Assembly: GCA_023423695.1 (NCBI GenBank)
Contig: JAFAFA010000079.1
Coordinates: 1-64,000 of the forward strand
Origin: Pseudomonadota bacterium
GTDB lineage: Bacteria > Pseudomonadota > Alphaproteobacteria > Azospirillales > Azospirillaceae
Length of the DNA: 64,000 bases
Reading direction: 5' to 3'
The stretch's first letter is position 1. The number at the start of each line of letters is the position of its first letter. Made by a program: the position numbers and the translations under genes. Below the pieces are notes generated by a model. The model did not search any database and was not told the DNA's origin. It saw nothing but the letters and a program-made list of their open reading frames with translations. Shown here in pieces: positions 55,509 to 64,000 of the stretch.

Positions 55509-57560
55509 TCAGAGCGTCTTCAGGTATTCCAGCAGCTGCCAGCGCTGCGCATCGGTCAGGCCGGCGCCGAACTCGTGGCCGGTGTTGCGGTTGCCCGGCT
55601 TCGTCGTGTCATAGACGAAGGTGGCGCCCGCCGCCGAGGAATCCACGCCGACCTTGACCGGGTCAATGGAGGTGCTGCCCATGCGGAAGGTCGCCGACCG
55701 CTGGGAGGCCGGCAGCAGCATCTCATAGAGGCTGGGGACCGATCCGTTGTGCATGTAGGGCGCCGTTGCCCACACGCCGTCCAGCGGGCGGGCCTTGTAG
55801 GCCATCAGCTGCTTGATGGTGGCGGCCAGCGCTTCCACGTCGGAGGGAGTGGCGCCGGAGCTGGCGGCTCTGGCGGGAGCGGCGGCGGCCTTCGCCTGGG
55901 CCTTCGCCGCGCTGCCGCCGGCCGGGACGGCGCCGACGGTCGGCTTGGTCTGTCCATGGCCGGTCAGGGCGGCGATCACCTTCTGGTGGTCGGCGGTCTG
56001 CTTGGCACCCGGCTTCACGAAGGGTGTGGTGTCCAGCGTGCCGCCCTTCGCCTGGGACTCCGGCGCCCAGCTTGCGGGGGCGCTGGCGGTCAGCCATGGT
56101 GCCGGCGTGTCGTCGCCCTTCAGCAGGTCGGCCAGCAGGGCCGGTTCGCGGACCAGATCGCCGAGGATGGCGCCGATCACCGCGTTGGACAGCAGGTTGG
56201 CGGCGAGATCGGGGTTGGCCAGCGGCTTTCCGCCCAGCAACTGCGGCGGCATGGCGACGGTGGCGATCGCCCCGGTGTCGACCTTGCGGCACAGCGCATC
56301 GACCGCCATCTTCGGATCGGCGTCGTAGTTGACCGTGATCATCTTGGCGGCCACGGCGGCATCGACGCCCTTGGTGCAGATGGTGGTGAAGGCCGTGACC
56401 ACCGCGACGGCATTGTCCGGCTGCGCCCAGTTGAACAGCGGCACCATCTGGATGGGAGCCGTGGTGTAGGTCTCGCCGCGCGGCAGGATGGCGTGGCAGC
56501 TCTCGCAGTTTTCCTTGTAGATCGGCTCGCCGGCCGCAGCCTTCACGATGTCGACGTTGCCGGCGAGGCTGTCCGGCCACACGGGCGAGCGCAGCTTGCG
56601 CAGCTGGTTTTCCATGTCGACCAGATTCCGGCCGCGGACCGTGGACTTGTAATAGTAGTGGGCTGCGTCGGCCGGCGGTTTCAGCGTCACCTTGCCGAAT
56701 ACGCCCAGCACCTCGCCGGCATTGCGGCCCAGCGCGTCGAAGGCGGTGGCGTTCGGCAGCAGGCCGTTCCACTGCACCCGCGGCTGGTGTGCCGCGTCCC
56801 ACAGGTAGGGATAGCTGACCGGGGCATTGGGCGCACGGTTGTTCTTCGGCAGGTTCAGGTCGATTGCCGACACCCGGTTGAAGATCATGCCGAAGGCGTC
56901 GGTGCGCATCGGCCCCCAGGGCGTATCGGGGGTGCTGGCCACGACGAACTCGGCGAAGGAGCGGTCGAAATCCTTCAGCGCGTCGTACAGCGCCAGCTTC
57001 TGCTGATCGGTGGCGTTCGGCCCCAGCACGCGGGTGGCGAAGGGCTCGAAGGCGGCGTCGGTGGTCACGGTGGTGTGGACCGCGTTGCTCAGCCCGCTGA
57101 TGAAGCCGTAGAGGTCGCCGGTGGTGACCGCGCCGTCGATGCGCATGGTCTTGCCGTTCACCGTCACGTCGCCGGTGTGGCAGGCGGCGCAGGTCATGCC
57201 GAACCATTCGGTCTTGTCGGGATCGACATCCTTGACGAATCCGACCGGCAGCAGATCGGGGTTCCAATCGGCCGACGTGTTGGCGGGATAGCCGTAGCGG
57301 GTGATGCTCTTGACGAAGGGCTGCCTGGTCTGCGGATCCTCCAGCGCCATGAACCAGTCATAGCGCATGATCTGCGAGCCCTGGGTGGTGGTGTAGTACC
57401 ACTGGCGGGCTTCCTGCGACCAGCCCTGGTCCAGATACCACAGGCCATTGACCTCGGTCGGCGGCTTGACCGGCACGGGGCGGGGCGGCTTGGGTGTTTC
57501 GGCGCAGGAGGCGAGCAGCAGCGCGGTGGCGGCCAGGGTCGCGTAGAAGGGAGTTTTCAT
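55509..57560 (-). CDS. RoxA-like di-heme cytochrome c lipoprotein
   Basis: A 683-residue exported protein from ATG 57560. The signal sequence ends in a lipobox (LLAS-Cys19), so it is probably a lipoprotein. Two heme c sites, CAACH (124-128) and CESCH (352-356), and the C-terminal block ARPLDGVWATAPYMHNGSVPSLYEMLLPA with GHEFGAGLTDAQRWQLLEYLKTL match the di-heme cytochrome c peroxidase / rubber-oxygenase RoxA family. A 40-residue Ala/Lys-rich linker (about 534-574) just before that block is unusual. Whether it is a peroxidase or a dioxygenase is open. Confidence 0.85.
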   Translation of the reverse strand: MKTPFYATLAATALLLASCAETPKPPRPVPVKPPTEVNGLWYLDQGWSQEARQWYYTTTQGSQIMRYDWFMALEDPQTRQPFVKSITRYGYPANTSADWNPDLLPVGFVKDVDPDKTEWFGMTCAACHTGDVTVNGKTMRIDGAVTTGDLYGFISGLSNAVHTTVTTDAAFEPFATRVLGPNATDQQKLALYDALKDFDRSFAEFVVASTPDTPWGPMRTDAFGMIFNRVSAIDLNLPKNNRAPNAPVSYPYLWDAAHQPRVQWNGLLPNATAFDALGRNAGEVLGVFGKVTLKPPADAAHYYYKSTVRGRNLVDMENQLRKLRSPVWPDSLAGNVDIVKAAAGEPIYKENCESCHAILPRGETYTTAPIQMVPLFNWAQPDNAVAVVTAFTTICTKGVDAAVAAKMITVNYDADPKMAVDALCRKVDTGAIATVAMPPQLLGGKPLANPDLAANLLSNAVIGAILGDLVREPALLADLLKGDDTPAPWLTASAPASWAPESQAKGGTLDTTPFVKPGAKQTADHQKVIAALTGHGQTKPTVGAVPAGGSAAKAQAKAAAAPARAASSGATPSDVEALAATIKQLMAYKARPLDGVWATAPYMHNGSVPSLYEMLLPASQRSATFRMGSTSIDPVKVGVDSSAAGATFVYDTTKPGNRNTGHEFGAGLTDAQRWQLLEYLKTL

Positions 57561-57682
57561 CCCGGTAGTTCCCTCTTCGGTGGCGTGGCGCATGGGCCTT
57601 CGACCGAAGAGGGTAATGTCGATAATCTGTTCGCGCGAAATTATATCGCGTTATGACGCCGAAAAGTTGATGTCGTGGTGGT

Positions 57683-57726
57683 CATGCAACCGTTCCCGTT
57701 CCCCGGAAGGAGGGAGCGGTTGCATG
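57683..57726 (-). terminator. Hairpin after the DUF2126 transglutaminase gene
   Basis: The arms CATGCAACCG and CGGTTGCATG extend through TTCCC/GGGA. It lies between two minus-strand genes, just past the stop of the upstream one. There is no T-run, so confidence is moderate. Confidence 0.6.
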
Positions 57727-57739
57727 GGAGGAGGGAGAC

Positions 57740-60700
57740 TTACCCCCGCCGCAGATCCAGCGTCATCGGGAATTGCGGGTTGCGTTCCTCCGCCGGGACG
57801 TCCATCGGGCCGGGGGTGTGGCCGAAGGGGAAGAAGCGGGCCAGACGGCGCCCCTCCGCCTCGTTGGCGTTGACCGGGAAGGTTTCGTAGTTGCGCCCGC
57901 CCGGATGCATGACGTGATAGGTGCAGCCGCCGATCGACCGGCCGGCCCAGCTGTCGAGGATGTCGAAGATCAGCGGGGTGTGGACGGGAATCGTCGGATG
58001 CAGGCAGGACGGCGGCTGCCACGCACGATACCGCACGCCGCCGACGAACTCGCCCTCCACCCCGGTCGGGATCAGCGGCACGCGCCGGCCGTTGCAGGTG
58101 ATGACGTGGCGGGCGTCGATCAGGCCGGTGACGCGCACCTGCACCCGCTCCACCGAACTGTCGACATAGCGCACCGTGCCGCCGCCGCCCGGCTCCTCGC
58201 CCAGGACGTGCCAGGGCTCCAGCGCCATGCGCAGTTCCATGGTGATGCCGCGCTGGCTGACATGGCCATAAACCGGGAAGCGGAAGTTGAAGTGCGGCGC
58301 GAACCAGCCGTCCTCCAGCGGATAGCCATGGTCGCGCAGGTCCTGCAGCACGTCGGCCATGTCCTCCTGGACGAAATGCGGCAGCATGAAACGGTCGTGC
58401 AGGTCGGTGCCCCAGCGCACCAGCCGGCCCTTGTAGGGGTGCTTCCAGAAGCGCGCGACCAGCGCCCGCATCAGAAGCTGCTGGGTCAGGCTCATCTCCG
58501 CATGGGGCGGCATCTCGAAGGCACGGAACTCGACCAGCCCGAGACGGCCGGTCGAACTGTCCGGCGAATAGAGCTTGTCGATGCAGAACTCCGCCCGGTG
58601 GGTGTTGCCCTGCACGTCGACCAGCAGGTTGCGCAGCACCCGGTCGACCAGCCAGGGCGGGCAATTGCCGCTCGCCGCCGCCTGATCGATCTGGTTGAAG
58701 GCGATCTCCAGCTCATAGAGCTGGTCGTCGCGCGCCTCGTCCACCCGCGGCGCCTGGCTGGTCGGGCCGATGAACAGGCCGGAGAAGACGTAGGACAGGG
58801 CAGGGTGGTTCTGCCAGTAGGTGATCAGGCTGCGCAGCAGGTCGGGCCGGCGCAGGAAGGGGCTGTCGGCCGCGGTGGCGCCGCCCATCACCACATGGTT
58901 GCCGCCGCCGGTGCCGCAATGGCGCCCGTCGATCATGAACTTCTCCGCCCCCAGGCGGCTTTGGCGCGCATCCTCGTACAGGGCGATGGTGTTGCGCACC
59001 AGATCGTCCCAACTGTGGGCGGGGTGGATGTTCACCTCGATCACGCCGGGGTCGGGGGTGACGGCCATGGAGTTCAGGCGCGGGTCCTTCGGCGGCTGGT
59101 AGCCCTCGATGACCACCGGCATCTCAAGCTCGACCGCCGTCGCCTCGATCTCCGCCAGCATCGCCAGATAGTCTTCCAGCGTGCTCATCGGCGGCATGAA
59201 GAGATGGAGACGGCCGTTGCGCGCCTCGCAGCTCAGGGCGGTGCGCACCACCCACCAGGCCGACTTGCCTTGTTCAGGCAATTCGTCGCGGATCTCCGCC
59301 ATGATGCGCTGGCGCTGGGCGATCCGCTTGTCGGTGTGGACGCCGCGGTCGGATTCCTGGACGGCGCCGCGGATCTCCTGCCGGCGCTGCACCGGATGCG
59401 GGGGCAAGGGGCCGCGATCCTCGAACGGGTCGGTTTCCCAGGCATAGGGATAATCGGACTTCGACACCCAGGGCAGGGAGCCCAGCGGCAGGCGGTAGCC
59501 GACCGGGCTGTCGCCGGGGATCAGCAGCAGCTTCTCCTGGCGCAACGGCCATGTGCTGGACAGCCAGACCGGGCCCTGCTGGGTCATGCGGCGGTTGATC
59601 GGCATGACGAAGCCCACCGGCTCCGCCAGACCGCGGGTGAAGACGCGGGTCAGCCGCTCGCGCTCCTCCTTGTCGTCGAGCCTGCTGTTCAGCGGATCGA
59701 CGTTGATGGGAAGCTGCGACTCCTTGCGCAGGTAGTGCCAGGGGTCCTCATAGGCGCCGAGCACGAGGTTCGGGTCGAGGCACAGGCGTTTCGCCAGCGC
59801 CATAAGGAAGACGCCGGCATCCTGGGCGGTGTGGCCGTAGTCGGTGTCCTCGCGCGCCAGCAGGTCGCTGTTGGCCCACAGCGCCTCGCCGTCTCGGCGC
59901 CAGTAGAGGGTCATCGCCCAGCGCGGCAGCGATTCGCCGGGATACCATTTGCCCTGGCCGAAATGCAGCAGGCCGCCGGGGGCGAAGCGGGCCATCAGCC
60001 GGTGGATCAGGTCGGCGGCCATCTTCCGCTTCTGCGGACCGAGCGCCGTGGTGTTCCATTCCGCGCCGTCCATGTCGTCGATGGAGACGAAGGTCGGCTC
60101 GCCGCCCATGGTCAGGCGGACGTCCTCGGCCTTCAGATCCTCGTCCACCCGGTGGCCGAGCGCCTCGATCGACGCCCATTGCTGCGGGGTGTAGGGCTTG
60201 GTGACGCGCGGCGCCTCGTAGATGCGGGTGACCGACATCTCATGGCCGAACTCCACCTCCGCCTCGTCGACAAGGCCCGAGATGGGGGCGGCGGAGGAGG
60301 CGTCGGGCGTGCAGGCTAGCGGGATGTGCCCCTCGCCCGCCAGGAGGCCGGAGGTGGGGTCCAGTCCGACCCAGCCGGCTCCGGGCAGGAACACCTCGGT
60401 CCAGGCATGCAGGTCGGTGAAGTCGCTTTCCGGACCGGACGGGCCGTCCAGCGCCTTCTGGTCGGCGGTCAGCTGGATCAGGTAGCCGGAGACGAAGCGG
60501 GCGGCGAGGCCGAGATTGCGCAGGATCTGCACCAGCAGCCAGGCCGAATCGCGGCAGGACCCGGTGCGCTTGGTCAGCGTCTCCGCACAGGTCTGGATGC
60601 CCGGCTCCATGCGGATGACGTAGCCGATGTCCTGCTGCAGCCGCTGGTTCACCGCGACCAGGAAGTCGATGGTCGGCGTCTTCTCGCGCGGGATGGCCTG

Positions 60701-61093
60701 GAGATAGGCGGTCAGCTCCGGCCCCGGATCCTCCGTCTCCAGATAGGGGCGCAGCTCGCGCTGCAGCCAGTCATCGTAGGTGAAGGGGATGTGGCTCGCC
60801 TTCTCCTCCAAGAAGAAGTCGAAGGGGTTGATCGCGGCGATTTCGGCGACCAGATCGACTTCGACGATGAACTCGCGCGTCTTTTCCGGGAAGACGAAGC
60901 GGGCCTGGAAGTTGGACTGCGGGTCCTGCTGCCAGTTCAGGAAATGCTGCTTCGGCGTGACCTTCAGCGAATAGCTGAGGATCGGCGTCCGGCAATGGGG
61001 CGCCGGGCGCAGGCGGATGATCTGCGGGCCGAGGGACACCGGCCGGTCGTAGCGATAGATCGTCTTGTGATTCAGCGCGACGTGGATCGCCAT
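57740..61093 (-). CDS. Transglutaminase / DUF2126 giant protein
   Basis: An 1117-residue cytoplasmic protein from ATG 61093 (MAIHVALNHKTIYRYDRP); the frame is open 21 codons upstream. Residues 1-100 are the bacterial transglutaminase N-terminal beta domain. The Cys-His-Asp core lies at about 175-260 (RTGSCRDSAWLLVQILRNLGLAARFVSGYL, DLHAWTEVFLPGAGWVGLDPTSG). Residues about 300-1117 form DUF2126 (MGGEPTFVSIDDMDGAEWN, HFGQGKWYPGESLPRWA, DGRHCGTGGGNHVVMGG). This architecture regularly accompanies ATP-grasp/alpha-E and small transglutaminase genes, as it does here. Confidence 0.93.
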   Translation of the reverse strand: MAIHVALNHKTIYRYDRPVSLGPQIIRLRPAPHCRTPILSYSLKVTPKQHFLNWQQDPQSNFQARFVFPEKTREFIVEVDLVAEIAAINPFDFFLEEKASHIPFTYDDWLQRELRPYLETEDPGPELTAYLQAIPREKTPTIDFLVAVNQRLQQDIGYVIRMEPGIQTCAETLTKRTGSCRDSAWLLVQILRNLGLAARFVSGYLIQLTADQKALDGPSGPESDFTDLHAWTEVFLPGAGWVGLDPTSGLLAGEGHIPLACTPDASSAAPISGLVDEAEVEFGHEMSVTRIYEAPRVTKPYTPQQWASIEALGHRVDEDLKAEDVRLTMGGEPTFVSIDDMDGAEWNTTALGPQKRKMAADLIHRLMARFAPGGLLHFGQGKWYPGESLPRWAMTLYWRRDGEALWANSDLLAREDTDYGHTAQDAGVFLMALAKRLCLDPNLVLGAYEDPWHYLRKESQLPINVDPLNSRLDDKEERERLTRVFTRGLAEPVGFVMPINRRMTQQGPVWLSSTWPLRQEKLLLIPGDSPVGYRLPLGSLPWVSKSDYPYAWETDPFEDRGPLPPHPVQRRQEIRGAVQESDRGVHTDKRIAQRQRIMAEIRDELPEQGKSAWWVVRTALSCEARNGRLHLFMPPMSTLEDYLAMLAEIEATAVELEMPVVIEGYQPPKDPRLNSMAVTPDPGVIEVNIHPAHSWDDLVRNTIALYEDARQSRLGAEKFMIDGRHCGTGGGNHVVMGGATAADSPFLRRPDLLRSLITYWQNHPALSYVFSGLFIGPTSQAPRVDEARDDQLYELEIAFNQIDQAAASGNCPPWLVDRVLRNLLVDVQGNTHRAEFCIDKLYSPDSSTGRLGLVEFRAFEMPPHAEMSLTQQLLMRALVARFWKHPYKGRLVRWGTDLHDRFMLPHFVQEDMADVLQDLRDHGYPLEDGWFAPHFNFRFPVYGHVSQRGITMELRMALEPWHVLGEEPGGGGTVRYVDSSVERVQVRVTGLIDARHVITCNGRRVPLIPTGVEGEFVGGVRYRAWQPPSCLHPTIPVHTPLIFDILDSWAGRSIGGCTYHVMHPGGRNYETFPVNANEAEGRRLARFFPFGHTPGPMDVPAEERNPQFPMTLDLRRG

Positions 61094-61330
61094 GGAATAC
61101 CCCACCTCATGCCTGTTCGATGATGTTCGCGCCCCGGTTTGGTCCGGGGTCGCCATTGCAACGGTAACACCGATAAATCTGGCCCGACAGGGCGGCCCGG
61201 CCCCGATCCTACCGCAGTTGCGAAAAAGTCATGAAGTTGCCCATGACGTGCGCTGCGGCTTTCTTCCGTTCGCGTTACACTTTATATCCTAAGAAAATGG
61301 GGTATCGCTGCGGCGGGGTCTCGCATCTGG

Positions 61331-62272
61331 ATGGTGTCGGTGGCGGCTTCTTCGATATCGGGCGGCAACCGTGGAGCGGGCGGCATGGGCGACGCAGGCA
61401 ATGGCGGCGCCGGACGGGGCGTCGTCACCGGGAAATACTTCAACTTCAAGCCGCTGCCTCCGCCGGCGGACATACTGGGCAACCCGCTGGTCGTGCCCAA
61501 CCTGCCGACGCACAAGCTGCCGAAGGAGACGTTCGGCAGCCGGGTGAAGCGCTTCCTCGCCCGGATTAACCTGGGCAGCCAATCGGCGGAAACCCGGCTG
61601 CGCTGGAAGCTGTACGATACCATCCAGGCGACCATGGCCTCGCTGTCGCCCGCCGTGACGCTGGTGGCGGAAAAGCGCGCGACGGTGAAGCAGAAGAAGC
61701 TGTCGGTTCCGGTCGTCGTCGTGCGCCATCCCTATCATCTGCGCCATGTGTTCGAGATGCTGCCGAACATCCCCGATGCGCTGGCGGCGGAGCGGCGGTT
61801 CATCGAACTGCTGATGACCCGCGCACTGAAGCGGTATGGCGAGCAGATGGCCTTGATGAAGGGCAGCGCCTTTTCCTTCGAGCATGAGGCGCGGGAGTAT
61901 TTCTTCGCGGGCTTCAAACTGGAAAAACAGCTCAAGAAGGTCAACAATCCGGACGAAAAGTTCGCGGCGCTGCAGGCGATCCATACGAACTATTTCCATG
62001 GCCGGAACTATTACTACTTCGCGCTGCTGAGGCGGGAGAAGCTGGCGCCGGACAACAAGCTGTTCATGCTGTTCGCCCGAGCGGTCTATTTCATGGCGCG
62101 GATCGATTGGAACGGCGAGCTGTTGGAGAAGCCGAACCCGCGCGCGCTGCCCAGCCGCAACGACATGCTGTTTTTCGTGGAGCGTGACAAGTCGGTCGTG
62201 ACGCGCTATCGCACCGACCAGGATTTCCAGCGTCAGGTCAAGGCCGTGCTGGAAGCCTTCCCTGCTTCGTGA
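61331..62272 (+). CDS. Unrecognised conserved-looking protein
   Basis: A 313-residue protein that I do not recognise. A Gly-rich N terminus (5-35) precedes a mostly helical body rich in Lys, Arg, Phe and Tyr, for example RYGEQMALMKGSAFSFEHEAREYFFAGFKLEKQLKKV and TNYFHGRNYYYFALLRREKL. There is no signal peptide or membrane span. GC3 is in line with the genome, so it looks like a real gene. A start at ATG 61385 (MGDAGNGG) is possible. It is divergent from the DUF2126 transglutaminase gene. Confidence 0.72.
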   Translation: MVSVAASSISGGNRGAGGMGDAGNGGAGRGVVTGKYFNFKPLPPPADILGNPLVVPNLPTHKLPKETFGSRVKRFLARINLGSQSAETRLRWKLYDTIQATMASLSPAVTLVAEKRATVKQKKLSVPVVVVRHPYHLRHVFEMLPNIPDALAAERRFIELLMTRALKRYGEQMALMKGSAFSFEHEAREYFFAGFKLEKQLKKVNNPDEKFAALQAIHTNYFHGRNYYYFALLRREKLAPDNKLFMLFARAVYFMARIDWNGELLEKPNPRALPSRNDMLFFVERDKSVVTRYRTDQDFQRQVKAVLEAFPAS

Positions 62273-62306
62273 TGTCCTGCTTCGCCATTACCCAAGGTTT
62301 TCTGCC

Positions 62307-63152
62307 ATGCGTGCCCTGTCTCTGGTGAGCGGTCTTCTGGCTGCCGGCTCCATGCTCGCGGTTCTGGCGACGGCCCCGGCCTTGGCTGAGACGCCTGTCC
62401 CGAACGCCGATGCACCGAACTGCGATGCCGCTAAGACGCCATCGGCGCAACTGCTCTGCCGAGACGCCCGACTGGTGGCGGCGGGCGAGGCGATGGAGGC
62501 GGCGCTGGCGGCGTTGGGCGCAACCACCGACGCCACCGGACGGGCGGCGATCGAGGCCGGTCAGACCGTCTGGCGGGCGCGACGTGACGATGCCTGCCCG
62601 GTGACCGCCGCCGACCTTGAAGATGCCAAGGCGACCAAGTCGCGCACCGACTGCCTGCTGCGCGTCACCCGCCAGCGTACCGCGGCGCTGGAGTCGGAAC
62701 GACAGGCGCGCTCCCGTCCGGTCGCCGACCTGCCTCTGGCCGTCACCGGAGCCGCGGCACCACGATTCGTGGCACCGCAGGCGACGGTTCCCCCGATCAA
62801 CCGCAAGGCGACACTGTCGGCTCTGGCCGGACGCTGGGCCAAGGCCGACCCGAACGACCGCACCGCCATCGACGATTGCCGCAGCTCATATCTGGAGATC
62901 GGTGCCGACCGTACCCTGACCGCCGTCGATGCGCGGGTGCCGCAGTTTCCGCTGACCGGCCGCTTGCCGGCCGAGGGCGATCCGGTGCAGGAGGTGCCCG
63001 TGCACCCGCTGCCGCCTGCCGAAGGGGCTGCTGCTGCTGCGCCGCTGGCCGCCGTGCGTCTGCTGCCCGCCGACTCAGCGCGCTTCGACCGGCTGATCCT
63101 GCGCATGGCCGCACCTGCCACCTTCGCGGCAGAATTCGTCCGCTGCCGCTGA
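62307..63152 (+). CDS. Secreted LprI-like (DUF1311) protein
   Basis: A 281-residue exported protein with a signal peptide ending ALAETP (about residue 28). Residues 38-130 resemble the lysozyme-inhibitor LprI N-terminal domain: CDAAKTPSAQLLCRDARL, then AIEAGQTVWRARRDDACP and TDCLLRVTRQRTAALE, with four cysteines. The rest (170-281) is an unassigned domain ending in a lone Cys. It may protect against lysozyme-like enzymes, but only the N-terminal half supports that. Confidence 0.78.
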   Translation: MRALSLVSGLLAAGSMLAVLATAPALAETPVPNADAPNCDAAKTPSAQLLCRDARLVAAGEAMEAALAALGATTDATGRAAIEAGQTVWRARRDDACPVTAADLEDAKATKSRTDCLLRVTRQRTAALESERQARSRPVADLPLAVTGAAAPRFVAPQATVPPINRKATLSALAGRWAKADPNDRTAIDDCRSSYLEIGADRTLTAVDARVPQFPLTGRLPAEGDPVQEVPVHPLPPAEGAAAAAPLAAVRLLPADSARFDRLILRMAAPATFAAEFVRCR

Positions 63153-63207
63153 CGTGTGTCGGTGCGAGCGGAAACGCTCGTACCGGCAATCCCGGCTGAC
63201 ATATCGT

Positions 63208-63987
63208 TCACACGGTGGGAATGGTACCGCCGTCGATGACGTATTCGGTACCGGTAATTGTTCCGGCCCGGTCGGAAGCGAGGAAAGCGATCAGGTTGGC
63301 GACATCTTCCGGTTTGGATGGCCTGCCGATGGGTATGCCGCCGAGCGAGTCCATGATGATCTGCTTGCCGCCTTCGTAATCAGTGCCGGCGTCCGTCGCG
63401 AGCCGCTCGGCCAACCGCACCGCCGCCTCGGTTTCGATCCAGCCGGGCGAAACGCGCACCACACGCACGCCCTGCGGCGAGACTTCCTTGGAGAGGCTCT
63501 TGCTGTAGGTCGAGAGCGCGGCCTTCGCGGCGGCATAGGCTGTCGTGGCCTCCGGCAACGGCAGCTCGCGCTGTATCGAGGTCACATGGATCACCACGCC
63601 GTGACCCTGCGCCACCATCGCGGGCACGAGTTCGCGGTCGAGCCGGATGGCGGGCATCAGGTTGAGATCGAGTTCCTTGCGCCACACTGCGTCGCTCAGT
63701 GCCGCGAATCCGCCCGCCGGTGCGGAGGAGCCGCCCAGCATGTGCACGATGGCATCGACTCCACCCAGGCGTTCGCGCACTGCTGCGGCGAGCGTGGCGC
63801 ACCCCTCCGCGGTCGTCAGGTCCGCGGAGACGAACATCTCCTCGTCCAGCGTATCAGGACGGGACCGTGCGGCGGTCAGCACACGGGCCCCCAGTTCGCG
63901 GAACAGCGCGACGGTGGCCGCACCGGCGCCGCGCGTGCCCGACGTGATGAGCGTTCGCTTGCCTTCGAGACTGATGAACGGGGTCAT
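63208..63987 (-). CDS. SDR family oxidoreductase
   Basis: Classical short-chain dehydrogenase of 259 residues. The cofactor site is altered to LITSGTRGAGAATV, the active site is Ser (HVTSIQ), Tyr and Lys (YAAAKAAL), and the C-terminal block GTEYVIDGGTIPTV is standard. The substrate is unknown. It is the last complete gene of the window; the 13 bases after it show nothing. Confidence 0.9.
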   Translation of the reverse strand: MTPFISLEGKRTLITSGTRGAGAATVALFRELGARVLTAARSRPDTLDEEMFVSADLTTAEGCATLAAAVRERLGGVDAIVHMLGGSSAPAGGFAALSDAVWRKELDLNLMPAIRLDRELVPAMVAQGHGVVIHVTSIQRELPLPEATTAYAAAKAALSTYSKSLSKEVSPQGVRVVRVSPGWIETEAAVRLAERLATDAGTDYEGGKQIIMDSLGGIPIGRPSKPEDVANLIAFLASDRAGTITGTEYVIDGGTIPTV

Positions 63988-64000
63988 GGATCGTTCTTTC

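Overview
The window is about 64 kb of high-GC chromosome from an alphaproteobacterium, most likely Azospirillum or a close relative in the Rhodospirillales. Three things suggest this: the gene order gltA-gltX-comEC-lexA-moeA-moaC-trpC-trpD-trpG, the alphaproteobacterial LexA operator GTTC-N7-GTTC in front of lexA, and a histidine kinase with a plant-type ethylene-binding domain. The assignment comes from gene content and sequence feel, not from a database search. No rRNA, tRNA, insertion sequence, prophage or CRISPR array is visible.

Region 1 (1-11250) is housekeeping: citrate synthase (cut by the window start), glutamyl-tRNA synthetase, the ComEC channel, LexA, and a tightly packed minus-strand operon trpG-trpD-trpC-GNAT-moaC-moeA. 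Region 2 (11374-24000) holds a divergent polysaccharide deacetylase, small metal-binding proteins, a lytic transglycosylase divergent from dapA, smpB, an RsmC-like methyltransferase, an aldo/keto reductase with a divergent TetR gene and a clear operator, an AraC regulator, a PEBP protein, hemB, and a metallophosphoesterase/lipid kinase pair.

Region 3 (24207-32030) holds a 3-hydroxyisobutyryl-CoA hydrolase, an LdtR-like MarR regulator, a cation/proton antiporter, a branched-chain-type ABC substrate-binding protein with two permeases but no ATPases, and a phasin. Region 4 (32050-43700) holds rlmJ with a 27-bp repeat array at its 3' end, a lytic transglycosylase, a TPR-methyltransferase, a glycosyltransferase, a PhoD-like protein that appears to have lost its catalytic residues, a short anti-sigma-like protein, an SDR, a chemoreceptor, an ECF sigma factor and a RimI-like acetyltransferase.

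Region 5 (43875-51720) holds glycogen phosphorylase, asd preceded by a threonine/lysine-rich leader peptide with mutually exclusive RNA hairpins (a candidate attenuator), prfC, and the ethylene-receptor-like histidine kinase overlapping a response regulator. Region 6 (51736-61093) is a minus-strand run of a transglutaminase/DUF2126 giant, a RoxA-like di-heme cytochrome lipoprotein, a circularly permuted ATP-grasp/alpha-E fusion and a second transglutaminase. This is the known ATP-grasp/transglutaminase set with a cytochrome placed between its parts. The window ends with an unrecognised 313-residue protein, an LprI-like secreted protein and an SDR.

The strongest leads are the asd attenuator (46436-46571), the ethylene-receptor two-component pair (49652-51596), the dead PhoD-like enzyme (36981-38531) and the ATP-grasp/transglutaminase/cytochrome block.
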